In this document: positions 49,044-58,383 of the stretch, piece by piece
How positions within the stretch are numbered: the first letter of the stretch is position 1
Layout of the letters: each line of letters begins with the position of its first letter
Source: Ramlibacter tataouinensis
GTDB lineage: Bacteria > Pseudomonadota > Gammaproteobacteria > Burkholderiales > Burkholderiaceae_C
DNA: 64,000 nt
Reading direction: 5' to 3'
NCBI GenBank assembly: GCA_002427815.1
Contig: DIZF01000020.1
Location: 60,330-124,329 of the forward strand
Notes under the pieces: model-generated
Databases searched by the model: none
The model's input: only the letters and a program-made list of their open reading frames with translations
Told to the model about the DNA's origin: nothing
Made by a program: the position numbers and the translations under genes

Positions 49044-49058
49044 GTTGTGCGTACCTGC

Positions 49059-49607
49059 CTACAGCGTCTCGATCGTGTGAATCATGTTGGTGTAGATGCA
49101 CAGCTCGCCCGCGATCTCGAGCGACTTCTTCACGATCTCGGCGGCGCTCAGCTGGGTGTTGTCCAGGAGCGCCTTGGCCGCGGCCTGGGCATAGGGCCCG
49201 CCGGAACCGATGGCGATGATGCCGTGCTCGGGTTCCAGGACGTCACCGTTGCCGGTGATGATGAGCGATGCTTCCTTGTCGGCCACCGCCAGCATGGCCT
49301 CCAGACGGCGCAGCACCCGGTCGGTGCGCCAATCCTTGGTCAGTTCGATGGCAGAGCGCACCAGGTGGCCCTGGTGCTTTTCCAGTTTGGCCTCGAAGCG
49401 CTCGAACAGCGTGAACGCGTCGGCCGTCGCGCCCGCGAAACCCGCGATGACCTTGTCGTGGTAAAGCTTGCGGACCTTGCGTGCCGAGCCCTTGACGATG
49501 ACATTGCCCAGGGTGACCTGGCCGTCGCCGCCGATCGCTACCTGCCAGAGGCCCTGGGCATCCTGGCGTCGCACGCTGACGATGGTCGTGCCGTGAAATT
49601 GTTCCAT
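49059..49607 (-). CDS. hslV: ATP-dependent protease peptidase subunit HslV
   Basis: A 182-residue proteasome-beta-like peptidase. The catalytic Thr is exposed after removal of MEQFHG, giving TTIVSVRR. Other motifs are [20 protein letters not shown] near residues 44-63 and [15 protein letters not shown] near 133. It degrades proteins unfolded by HslU. No sigma-32 promoter match was convincing in the upstream gap of 58 nt. Confidence 0.96.
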   Translation of the reverse strand: MEQFHGTTIVSVRRQDAQGLWQVAIGGDGQVTLGNVIVKGSARKVRKLYHDKVIAGFAGATADAFTLFERFEAKLEKHQGHLVRSAIELTKDWRTDRVLRRLEAMLAVADKEASLIITGNGDVLEPEHGIIAIGSGGPYAQAAAKALLDNTQLSAAEIVKKSLEIAGELCIYTNMIHTIETL

Positions 49608-49665
49608 GAAGTCTGAGTTGAGGCGGCGCCGGCGAAAAGCAAGCGGTCGGCCCGGGCAAAGCGTT

Positions 49666-51543
49666 TCAGTCGGTGCGCGCGATCACACGCGCATGCTCGC
49701 TGACGCCGATGACATTGAAGAAGGCGGCCACCAGCCGGTGCACGTCGACGAACTGCACCTGGCGCCCCTCAGCCTGGCGGGTGGAGACCCAGTTGAGCAG
49801 GGTTCCCGCCGATGAGAAATCGATGCGGATCAGGCGGGCGCAGGAGATCACCATGATGTCCGCGCCCAACAGCTTGTCGTCGAGCAGGTCCAGCACCTCG
49901 GTGGAATCGCCCAGGATCTGGCCGGCGAGCTCGACCGTGGCGACATTGGACATCGGATGGCTGAGCGACGCGGAATGCGTGTCGCTGTACCCTCCCATGC
50001 TCAATCCGAGCGTGGACAGCGAATCGCGGAACGTTTCGCCGACGATGGTGTGGCCCGCGACATAGCTGCCGTCGGCCTGCAAAGGCTTGTAGTCGCAGCG
50101 CGCGCTGTCCCACGACGGCGGCGAAACTTCGTAGGTCACGCAATAGTCAAGCGCCACCAGTTCGAATTCGTCCGGCCGGTGCATCACGCGCAACACTTCC
50201 ATGCGCAATTTCCACCAGGCCGGGTTCACGCTCCGGTCGCCCGACGGCGTCGCGTTCTTCAACACCGCTTCGAGGACGTCGGTCCCGATGAAGCGCAGCT
50301 GCACCGACTGCGAAGCCCACTGCGTGAACACACGCGAGAGGCTTTCCACCGCGGCTTCCTCGATGGTGTTCAGCTTGACCCAGCTCAGGCGCCAGGGCGG
50401 CGCGGCCTTGCCCAGCGCCACATTCATCGCCACCACGGTCTGGGTGCCCAAGGTCGCGGGCGAAGTCCAGTGGGGTGCTTGCTGCGCTCCACCAGTGGGC
50501 GCTACCTGCGAGGGCCGCACCTGCATGCGCCCGACGGCCTCGGGGATGGAAACCCACTGCGGCGCCGAACGCCCGAAGCGGCCGGCGAAATCGATGGCTG
50601 CGGTCTCGAAGCGCTCCTGCTGTCCGATCGCACGGTACAGGTCGAACAGGGTCAACCAGGTTTCATCGTGGTTGGTGCGCGAGCCATTCGGACCCAGCAC
50701 CTCGCGCAACCCGGCCTCGGCCCCGGCATCGTCGCCGTTGGCGAAGCGGATCGCCGCCTCCTCCAGTTCCGGGTCGTGGGCGAACTCCTCGACGTCGATG
50801 GCGTACAGCTTCGAGGCGGAAAAGCCGGTGCTGCTGCCGGGTTCGCTGTTGGGACTCGCCGGCGTAACGGCCGATATCAGCCTGGACGCCGGCTGGACCG
50901 GCGACAGGGGCGTGCGCTGAATGCCGCCATCCATGAACCGGCCCGGCCGGGCGCCGGGCACCGACTGCATCAACGGAACCGGTGCCGACGACGGTGGAAA
51001 CGAATCGGGCAGCGACTGCAGCATCGCCGGTTCGCTCGGCTCGTTCTTCTCCGCATCGCTGCGAATCGCCGCGGGCAGAGTCGGGTTGTACGCCCGCGAC
51101 CCGGCGGCGTTGCCCAACGCTTCGGGCGGCACATGCGAGGACATCGGAAAGTTGGTGCTGCTGCCGCGGCTGGACGAGTCGCCATGCTTGGTCTTCCACC
51201 ACTGCATGGACATCTGGGCCTCGATCTCGTCGATCTTCTTGAGCGTGCTGGCCCGGTCGTCCGGCTTCGAAGGAAGGGAACTCTGGAAGAACGAAGGCCG
51301 CGCGCTGGTGTCGTGGCCCGCCATCACCTCGCTGCGGCGCATCTTGCGCAGCATGTCGAACTCGCGCTTGCGGACGAAATCGTTGCGCCGCTTGCGCTCG
51401 ATCATCTCCTTGAGCATCTGCTTGGAGTAAGTGCTCTCCCGATCGGTCTCCTGCTGATCGAGATCGGCCCAGTTGGTCGTCGGGTTCTTGACGAACTTCA
51501 CGACCTTCGACAGCAGGCCGGTGGTTTCCTCCTTCAGCGCCAT
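49666..51543 (-). CDS. Large protein with C-terminal STAS domain, otherwise unknown
   Basis: A 625-residue protein. The N-terminal 100 residues are highly charged ([20 protein letters not shown]) and probably helical. Residues about 110-270 are low-complexity and rich in Ser, Pro and Ala. The region 275-530 is folded but not recognised. The last 90 residues ([20 protein letters not shown] to the end) look like a STAS or SpoIIAA-like domain with [20 protein letters not shown], where a regulatory Ser may lie. The start follows AGGAGCGTC. It lies between hslV and the DksA-family gene. The function is unknown. Confidence 0.7.
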   Translation of the reverse strand: MALKEETTGLLSKVVKFVKNPTTNWADLDQQETDRESTYSKQMLKEMIERKRRNDFVRKREFDMLRKMRRSEVMAGHDTSARPSFFQSSLPSKPDDRASTLKKIDEIEAQMSMQWWKTKHGDSSSRGSSTNFPMSSHVPPEALGNAAGSRAYNPTLPAAIRSDAEKNEPSEPAMLQSLPDSFPPSSAPVPLMQSVPGARPGRFMDGGIQRTPLSPVQPASRLISAVTPASPNSEPGSSTGFSASKLYAIDVEEFAHDPELEEAAIRFANGDDAGAEAGLREVLGPNGSRTNHDETWLTLFDLYRAIGQQERFETAAIDFAGRFGRSAPQWVSIPEAVGRMQVRPSQVAPTGGAQQAPHWTSPATLGTQTVVAMNVALGKAAPPWRLSWVKLNTIEEAAVESLSRVFTQWASQSVQLRFIGTDVLEAVLKNATPSGDRSVNPAWWKLRMEVLRVMHRPDEFELVALDYCVTYEVSPPSWDSARCDYKPLQADGSYVAGHTIVGETFRDSLSTLGLSMGGYSDTHSASLSHPMSNVATVELAGQILGDSTEVLDLLDDKLLGADIMVISCARLIRIDFSSAGTLLNWVSTRQAEGRQVQFVDVHRLVAAFFNVIGVSEHARVIARTD

Positions 51544-51586
51544 GACGCTCCTGTGGGCGGTACTGCGGGTGCAAGAAGCCGGAGCT

Positions 51587-52573
51587 TTAGTCCCCGAACA
51601 TTTTCTGTTTGAGCTCTCGGCGCTGCTGCGCCTCCAGCGAGAGGGTCGCGGTCGGCCGCGCCAGCAGGCGCCCGACGCCGATCGGTTCGCCCGTCTCGTC
51701 GCAATAGCCGTAATCACCGGCGTCGATGCGAGCGATCGATTGCTCGATTTTCTTCAGCAGCTTGCGCTCGCGGTCGCGCGTGCGCAACTCCAGCGCATGC
51801 TCTTCCTCGATCGTCGCGCGGTCGGCCGGATCGGGCACGATCACGGTGTCTTCGCGCAGGTGCTCGGTCGTCACACCGGCGTTATTGAGGATGTCCTGCC
51901 GGAGCTGGGCGAGCTTGAGCCGGAAGAACCCCATCTGCTTCTCGTTCATGTATTCCGAGTCCGGCATGGCCAGGACCTCGGCATCGGTGAGTTGCTCGAC
52001 CGCCTTGCTCTTCCAGTTGTTGGCGAGCTTGGGGTCTTTCTTGATGGCCACCAGCGGTGGGGGGGTAAGGACGGAAGGAGACATTGTCTGGATATAGCTT
52101 GCTTTGGCAGCGGTCGACGCCACGGATTGCGCCATGGAGGGCACCGTGATCTGCGCCAGCCGCGCCGAGGGTTTGGTGGCCCGCGCCGGCTCGGCCGTCA
52201 AAGTGGCGGCATCGGGGCGGGGCGGCATGGCGCGGGGGAGCGCCGGGGAGGCTTTGGCGGGCGCCTTGGACACGCCCGCCTTCGTTTTGGCAACCGCACC
52301 CTTGGCGGCCGGATGCTTTGCAAGCGGCTTGGCTTTGGACGCGGGCGCCGCTTTCTTCGCGGCGGAGGATTTGACCGGGGCGTTCGTCTTCCTGATTGGC
52401 GTCTTCACCGCCGTCTTTGCGACCGGCTTGGCGGGCGCCTTCTTGACCGGCGCCTTGGCTGCTGCCTTCTTCGTCGCAGGCTTCGTTGTTTTTGGCGCCG
52501 GCTTGTCGGTCTTGCGCACGGCCTTGGCCGCCGGTTTACCGGGCTTGGCACCGACCTTGGGTTGGGGCTTCAC
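51587..52573 (-). CDS. DksA/TraR-family protein with Lys/Pro/Ala-rich N-terminus
   Basis: A 328-residue protein. Residues 1 to about 140 are a basic tail of Lys, Ala, Pro and Thr (PAK-type repeats). The C-terminal 150 residues match DksA: a coiled-coil (FFRLKLAQLRQDILNN) and ATIEEEHALELRTRDRERKL. The zinc-finger region reads YGYCDETGEPIGVGRL and TATLSLEAQ, so only one of the four Cys of E. coli DksA remains; the other positions are Thr, Ser and Ala. DksA binds RNA polymerase and acts with ppGpp. The start is GTG at 52573 with AGGAGA upstream. Confidence 0.85.
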   Translation of the reverse strand: MKPQPKVGAKPGKPAAKAVRKTDKPAPKTTKPATKKAAAKAPVKKAPAKPVAKTAVKTPIRKTNAPVKSSAAKKAAPASKAKPLAKHPAAKGAVAKTKAGVSKAPAKASPALPRAMPPRPDAATLTAEPARATKPSARLAQITVPSMAQSVASTAAKASYIQTMSPSVLTPPPLVAIKKDPKLANNWKSKAVEQLTDAEVLAMPDSEYMNEKQMGFFRLKLAQLRQDILNNAGVTTEHLREDTVIVPDPADRATIEEEHALELRTRDRERKLLKKIEQSIARIDAGDYGYCDETGEPIGVGRLLARPTATLSLEAQQRRELKQKMFGD

Positions 52574-52659
52574 TTCCTGTCTCCTCGCGTCAGCGGCGCT
52601 GGCATGGGATTGCCGGACATCCGCCGTCCTTCCTTGTTCTGGTGCTCGATCGCCTTCAT
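52570..52659 (-). CDS. Putative 29-codon mini-ORF before the DksA-family gene
   Basis: ATG at 52659 opens 29 codons, and the TGA (52570-52572) overlaps the GTG start of the DksA-family gene (GTGA). TATAAC on the minus strand (52668-52673) stands 8 nt before the ATG. The arrangement resembles the mini-ORF before ruvC. The peptide has no recognised feature. Confidence 0.33.
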   Translation of the reverse strand: MKAIEHQNKEGRRMSGNPMPAPLTRGDRK

Positions 52660-52667
52660 GAATGCGA

Positions 52668-52673
52668 GTTATA
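52668..52673 (-). promoter_or_regulatory. -10-like TATAAC before the dksA-family mini-ORF
   Basis: TATAAC lies on the minus strand about 95 nt before the GTG start of the DksA-family gene. It is the best -10 match in the 247-nt gap to the CobW-family gene. No good -35 box is seen. Confidence 0.4.
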
Positions 52674-52820
52674 CCCTGATTGTCCGGCCCTCGGCGCTCT
52701 CCGTTGGGGTTTTCACCCCCGCGCGCGGCGGCCGCCCCGCCAAGAGGAAAGGCCATCAGTTGCAGAATCGAGACAATCATCGGGCTCCCGCGCGGGTTTC
52801 GCAAAACGCGCTAGCCTACC

Positions 52821-53873
52821 TCAAACCAGGCACTGCTCGAGCCCCTGCAGCAAGATATCTTTCGGCAGGTCGATCCCGATGAACACCATCTTGCTGTTGC
52901 GCTTCTCGCCCGGCGCCCAGGCCGGGCCCAGGTCGCTGCCCATCAGCTGGTGCACACCCTGGAAGATCACCTTGCGCTCGGTGCCCCGCATATCGAGAAC
53001 GCCCTTGTAGCGCAACATCCTGGGTCCGTAGATGTTGACGATGGCGCCCAGGAAGTCTTCCAGCTTGGCCGGATCGAAGGCCCGGTCGGACTTGAACACG
53101 AAGCTCTTGACGTCGTCGTCGTGGTGATGGTGGTGGCCCGCGTGTTCGCCCTCGCCGTGGGCATGGTGCGAGGGGTGGTCGCAATGCTCGCCGTGGTCGT
53201 GGTCGTGATGCTCGTCTTCCGTCAGGAAATCGGGGTCGATGTCGAGCTTGGCGTTGAGGTTGAAGCCGCGCAGGTCGAACACCTCATCGAGCTTCACTTC
53301 GCCGAAATGCACCGCCTTTTGCGGAGCGCGCGGATTCATGTGCTTCAGGCGGTGCATCAGCGCGTCGGTTTCGTCCTGGGCGACCAGGTCGGTCTTGCTG
53401 ATGAAGATCTGGTCGGCGAAGCCCACCTGGCGGCGCGCTTCCTGCCGGTCGTCGAGCTGTTGGGTCGCATGCTTGGCGTCCACCAGCGTCAGGATCGAGT
53501 CGAGCAGGTAGCTTTCGGCGATCTCGTCGTCCATGAAGAAGGTCTGTGCCACCGGACCCGGGTCCGCCAGCCCGGTGGTCTCGATCACCACCCGGTCGAA
53601 GTCCAGCAGGCCCTTGCGCTTCTTGGCGGCCAGCAGCTGGAGCGTGGCACGCAGGTCCTCGCGGATGGTGCAGCAGATGCAGCCATTGCTCATCTGGATG
53701 ATCTGCTCCTGCGTATCGCTGACCAGGATGTCGCTGTCGATGTTCTCCTCGCCGAACTCGTTCTCGATCACGGCGATCTTCTGACCATGGGCTTCGCCCA
53801 ACACGCGCTTGAGCAGCGTGGTCTTGCCGGAGCCGAGAAAGCCGGTGAGGATGGTGGCGGGAATAAGACTCAT
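52821..53873 (-). CDS. CobW/ZNG-family GTPase (metal chaperone)
   Basis: A 350-residue P-loop GTPase. Walker A is LTGFLGSGKTTLLKRV (residues 9-24), the metal-binding motif is GCICCTIREDL near residues 64-74, and the G4 motif SKTD lies near 163. A His-rich loop (residues about 222-252, HHDHDHGEHCDHPSHH and HHHHHDDD) precedes the CobW C-terminal domain. Family members deliver zinc or other metals to client enzymes. The client is unknown here. It is not near a cobalamin operon, so a cobalt-specific role is unlikely. Confidence 0.88.
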   Translation of the reverse strand: MSLIPATILTGFLGSGKTTLLKRVLGEAHGQKIAVIENEFGEENIDSDILVSDTQEQIIQMSNGCICCTIREDLRATLQLLAAKKRKGLLDFDRVVIETTGLADPGPVAQTFFMDDEIAESYLLDSILTLVDAKHATQQLDDRQEARRQVGFADQIFISKTDLVAQDETDALMHRLKHMNPRAPQKAVHFGEVKLDEVFDLRGFNLNAKLDIDPDFLTEDEHHDHDHGEHCDHPSHHAHGEGEHAGHHHHHDDDVKSFVFKSDRAFDPAKLEDFLGAIVNIYGPRMLRYKGVLDMRGTERKVIFQGVHQLMGSDLGPAWAPGEKRNSKMVFIGIDLPKDILLQGLEQCLV

Positions 53874-53954
53874 GGGTGGGGGCCCTCAAAATGCGAAGGT
53901 GGGGCAGTTTAGCGGCCAAATCAAGGGAGCGTGGCCGGGCTCCCATCCGGCTGT

Positions 53955-55136
<1,182 letters not shown>

Positions 55137-55142
55137 AAGCGA

Positions 55143-56141
55143 CTAGCCGCCCGCCCCCCGCTCGCGCTTGGGCCGGTGCGCACGCGGGTGGGCCGCGTCG
55201 TAGGCCTTCGCCAGATGCTGGAAATCCAGCCGGGTGTAGACCTGGGTCGTGGTGATATTGGCGTGTCCCAGCAATTCCTGCACCGCGCGCAGGTCGCCGC
55301 TGGATTGCAGCAGATGGCTGGCAAATGAATGGCGCAGCATGTGGGGATGCACCGGTGTCGCCAGCCCCGCCAACAGGCTGCGACGCTTCACTCGTTGCCA
55401 AAGGGCCTGCGCCGTCAGCCGGGTGTCGTGGCGGCCCACGAAGAGCGCCGGCTGCGCCAGGCGCCCGGTCGGGTCGCGCAGCGCCAGCCAGCGCTCCAGC
55501 GCCTCAAGCGCCTTGCTCCCGACCGGCACCGTGCGGCGTTTGCTACCCTTGCCCAGCACATGCGCTTCCGCCGCCTCGATATCGATCCAGCCGCGCGCCG
55601 TCGCGCTCGCCACCACATCCAGTCCCGTGAGTTCGGCGATCCGCAGGCCGCAGCCGTACAGCAGTTCCACCACGGCCGCGTCGCGGGCCTCGAGCCAGGG
55701 ATCGGCGTCGGCGTTGTGAAAGCCCGCCAGTTGCATCGACTCGTCGACGCTCAGGGCCTTGGGCAGCGGCTTGGGCGCCTTGGGCGCGCGCACGCCCTGG
55801 ACCGGATTGCCGCTCACAAAGCCCTGGCGCCCAAGCCAGGCATAGAAGCCGCGCCAGCCCGACAGGATCAAGGCAATCCCCCGTCCGCTGCGTCCTGCGC
55901 CATGCATCTGCGCGACCCAACGCCGGATGTGCGCATGCTGGACCCGGGTGAGTTCTACGCCGGCTTCGTGGGCTTGATCGGACAGCTTGCGCAGATCGAG
56001 GGCGTAGAGCTCCACCGTGCGCGCGGCGAGCCGCTTTTCGACCCGAACGTGCTCCAGGTAGCGCTCAATCAAATTATGGGCCCCCGCGTCGGCAGCTGAA
56101 AGCGCCGCACGGCCCTTGGCGGCTGGGGGCCGGGGAATCAT
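55143..56141 (-). CDS. xerC: Tyrosine recombinase XerC
   Basis: A 332-residue integrase-family protein. The N-terminal SAM-like domain (residues about 22-115) is followed by a catalytic domain with Arg in YGCGLRIAELTGLD, Lys in GKGSKRRTVP, HxxR in PHMLRHSFASHLLQ, and His/Tyr in GHANITTTQVYTRLD. With XerD it resolves chromosome dimers at dif. The place behind dapF and DUF484 is the usual one. It overlaps DUF484 by ATGA. Confidence 0.93.
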   Translation of the reverse strand: MIPRPPAAKGRAALSAADAGAHNLIERYLEHVRVEKRLAARTVELYALDLRKLSDQAHEAGVELTRVQHAHIRRWVAQMHGAGRSGRGIALILSGWRGFYAWLGRQGFVSGNPVQGVRAPKAPKPLPKALSVDESMQLAGFHNADADPWLEARDAAVVELLYGCGLRIAELTGLDVVASATARGWIDIEAAEAHVLGKGSKRRTVPVGSKALEALERWLALRDPTGRLAQPALFVGRHDTRLTAQALWQRVKRRSLLAGLATPVHPHMLRHSFASHLLQSSGDLRAVQELLGHANITTTQVYTRLDFQHLAKAYDAAHPRAHRPKRERGAGG

Positions 56142-56830
56142 TTGCCCCGCAGCCGCGACAGCGCGGCGCTCGACAGTTCGGCGATGCGTTCCAGGAAATC
56201 GGTGCCCATGCCGCCCTGGAAGCGCTGGGGATCGGGTGATGCGAGCACCAGCATGCCGAAGGCGGGGCCGGTGCAGTTGGCGCTGCCACTGCGCAGCGGA
56301 AGAAGCGCCAGCGACAGGGCCATGGCGCTGTCGTCCAGCCAGCTGACAGCTTCGAAGCCGGAGTTGACACCGCAGTACGGCTGGGTGAGGGACGAGGCGA
56401 AGGTCTTGGCGTCTTCGCTCACCCCCGCGGCAAATGGCTCCACACCATAACGGCCGTCCACATCCCAGACCTTGATCGCCACCTGCGGCACCATGAACTG
56501 GTTGCGGATTTCCGCGGCGATGGTGGCCGGCAACGCGCGGCCCGACCGCACCATGAACAGGTTGCGGGCCCAGCGGTGCAGACGGTCGGCGATCACCACG
56601 TTCTCGGTGCCATGCCGCACCATGTCCATCAGACGGTGTTCCAGCGCCTTTATCTTTTCCCGCAACATCTCGGCCTGGCGCTCCTGCAGGCTCACGGCGC
56701 GATTTCCATGCGGGCTCGACAACTGCACCGAGGCCAGCAGCTCGGCATGGCGCGCGAAGAAGTCCGGCGTGTTGGCCAGGTAGTTGGCGATGTCGTCTTC
56801 GGTGATCGGGTTCATGGCATCGGCTTTCAT
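56138..56830 (-). CDS. DUF484 family protein
   Basis: A 230-residue protein. It opens [20 protein letters not shown], followed by a coiled-coil ([20 protein letters not shown]) and a GAF-like C-terminal domain. DUF484 members often lie between dapF and xerC; the function is unknown. ATG at 56830 overlaps the dapF stop by ATGA. A second ATG (56815) lies before NPITEDD and is an alternative. Confidence 0.85.
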   Translation of the reverse strand: MKADAMNPITEDDIANYLANTPDFFARHAELLASVQLSSPHGNRAVSLQERQAEMLREKIKALEHRLMDMVRHGTENVVIADRLHRWARNLFMVRSGRALPATIAAEIRNQFMVPQVAIKVWDVDGRYGVEPFAAGVSEDAKTFASSLTQPYCGVNSGFEAVSWLDDSAMALSLALLPLRSGSANCTGPAFGMLVLASPDPQRFQGGMGTDFLERIAELSSAALSRLRGK

Positions 56831-57714
56831 AGTGAATCGGGGACTTCCATTTCGCCTTCGAAAACCGTCACGGCCGGACCGGTCATCAGCACCGAAGCGA
56901 GACCTTGCGCGCTCTGGCCGGCCCACTCGATGGTCAGCAAGCCGCCGCGCGTGTGCACGTCGACCTTGCCATCCAGCCGGCCCAGCCGGATGCCGGCCAC
57001 CACCGCCGCGCAAGCGCCCGTGCCGCAAGCCAGCGTTTCGCCGGCTCCGCGCTCCCACACCCGCAGGCGGATGCTGGAACGGTCGACCACCTGCATGAAT
57101 CCGGCATTCACCCGGTTCGGAAAGCGCGGGTGGTGTTCGATCAAGGGACCTTGAATGCGCACAGGTGCCTCATCCACGTTGGCCACTTCCTGCACCGCAT
57201 GGGGGTTGCCCATCGACAGGATCGCCACCGAAACGATCGGGGAATCGGGATGCACCCCCAGCGCAAGGTGCCACTTCTCCCAACCACCGTCGGCTTGCGG
57301 CGACAAGCCCGCCGGGTCGAAGGGAATGGCCTCGGGTTCGAACTGAGGCGGCCCCATGTCGACGGTGACGCGTCCGTCCGCATTGATGCGCGGCTCGATG
57401 ACGCCGCTGACAGTGCGCACGCGCACGCTGTCGCGCTGGGTCAGGCCCCGGTCCCGGACAAAGCGCATGAAGCACCGCGCGCCGTTGCCGCACTGCTCGA
57501 CCTGGCCGCCGTCGGCGTTATGGATGACGTATTCGAAATCGATGCCCTCGCCCGGCGAGGGCCGCACCGAAAGGATCTGGTCCGCACCCACCCCGAAGTG
57601 GCGGTGCGCCAGGAACCGGTACTGGCCGGGCGTGAGATTCAGTGGTCCGCGCGTCTCGTCGAGCATGACGAAGTCGTTGCCGGCGCCCTGCATCTTGGTG
57701 AAACGGATACGCAT
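56827..57714 (-). CDS. dapF: Diaminopimelate epimerase
   Basis: A 295-residue cofactor-independent epimerase that converts LL- to meso-diaminopimelate, the substrate of MurE. The two catalytic Cys are seen in [15 protein letters not shown] near residues 75-89 and [15 protein letters not shown] near 225. The start is [19 protein letters not shown]. It heads the dapF-DUF484-xerC-rlmI group. GATAAT lies 7 nt before the ATG. Confidence 0.95.
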   Translation of the reverse strand: MRIRFTKMQGAGNDFVMLDETRGPLNLTPGQYRFLAHRHFGVGADQILSVRPSPGEGIDFEYVIHNADGGQVEQCGNGARCFMRFVRDRGLTQRDSVRVRTVSGVIEPRINADGRVTVDMGPPQFEPEAIPFDPAGLSPQADGGWEKWHLALGVHPDSPIVSVAILSMGNPHAVQEVANVDEAPVRIQGPLIEHHPRFPNRVNAGFMQVVDRSSIRLRVWERGAGETLACGTGACAAVVAGIRLGRLDGKVDVHTRGGLLTIEWAGQSAQGLASVLMTGPAVTVFEGEMEVPDSL

Positions 57715-57721
57715 GGGCTGG

Positions 57722-57727
57722 ATTATC
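57722..57727 (-). promoter_or_regulatory. -10-like GATAAT directly before dapF
   Basis: GATAAT on the minus strand is followed by 7 nt and then the dapF ATG, with no Shine-Dalgarno sequence. The divergent gene starts 88 nt away. Confidence 0.42.
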
Positions 57728-57802
57728 GGGGCAGCGGGCCGGCGCGCGAAGCTCAGCGTTTATGCTCGAGTGCCCATCCGTCCTCAACGCCCGACTCCTC
57801 CC

Positions 57803-58345
57803 ATGCGCATCCCCGACTGGACCCCCGAACGCAAGCCGCAGCCGCAAGACCTGGTCAATGCCATTCTCGAGCGACGCGGCGGAACCCTGCTCAATCTGGA
57901 CCGCGCCTTGCTGTGGAGCGAGCCGCTGGCGCGGGGCTGGAATGTCTACCTGAAGAACGTGCGCACCGGCCTGTCGGCCAGCCGCAAGCTGCGAGAACTT
58001 GGCATCTGCACGGTGGCGCTGCTCACGGGCGCGCAGTACGAGTACCACCACCACGCGCCCGATTACCTGGCCGCCGGCGGCACCCAGCCTGAACTGGACG
58101 CATTGGCCGCATTCGTGGCCGCGCCCGCCGACGCGGTCCCCGGCGGCGCGCTTCGCGGCGACGCGGCGCTGGTGGTGCAATACGCGGCCCGGATGACCCG
58201 CGACGTGAAGGTGGATGACGCCCTGTTCGCGCGCATGCGGGAGCGCTTCGACACCACCGAGCTGGTGGAACTGACCAGTGCCATCGCCACCTACAACATG
58301 GTGGCGCGCTTCCTGGTCGCCCTGGGCGTCACCCCCGAGGGGTGA
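57803..58345 (+). CDS. Carboxymuconolactone decarboxylase family protein
   Basis: A 180-residue helical protein. The family motif is seen in LLTGAQYEYHHHAPDYLAAG near residues 73-92 (YExHHH plus A..AG). No CxxC is present, so it is not an AhpD-type peroxidase. Members act on varied compounds, and the substrate here is unknown. The start at 57803 has no strong Shine-Dalgarno sequence. The stop lies 36 nt before the ATG of the next gene (GTG at 58342 would overlap it as GTGA). Confidence 0.75.
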   Translation: MRIPDWTPERKPQPQDLVNAILERRGGTLLNLDRALLWSEPLARGWNVYLKNVRTGLSASRKLRELGICTVALLTGAQYEYHHHAPDYLAAGGTQPELDALAAFVAAPADAVPGGALRGDAALVVQYAARMTRDVKVDDALFARMRERFDTTELVELTSAIATYNMVARFLVALGVTPEG

Positions 58346-58371
58346 CCCCGACACGGCCGGCGGCCGCTGCC

Positions 58372-58377
58372 GATAAT
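58372..58377 (+). promoter_or_regulatory. -10-like GATAAT before the Nudix/MBL gene
   Basis: GATAAT is followed by 6 nt and then ATG at 58384. It supports that start, with no Shine-Dalgarno sequence. A GTG at 58342 would overlap the upstream stop (GTGA) as an alternative. Confidence 0.4.
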
Positions 58378-58383
58378 GTGCAT

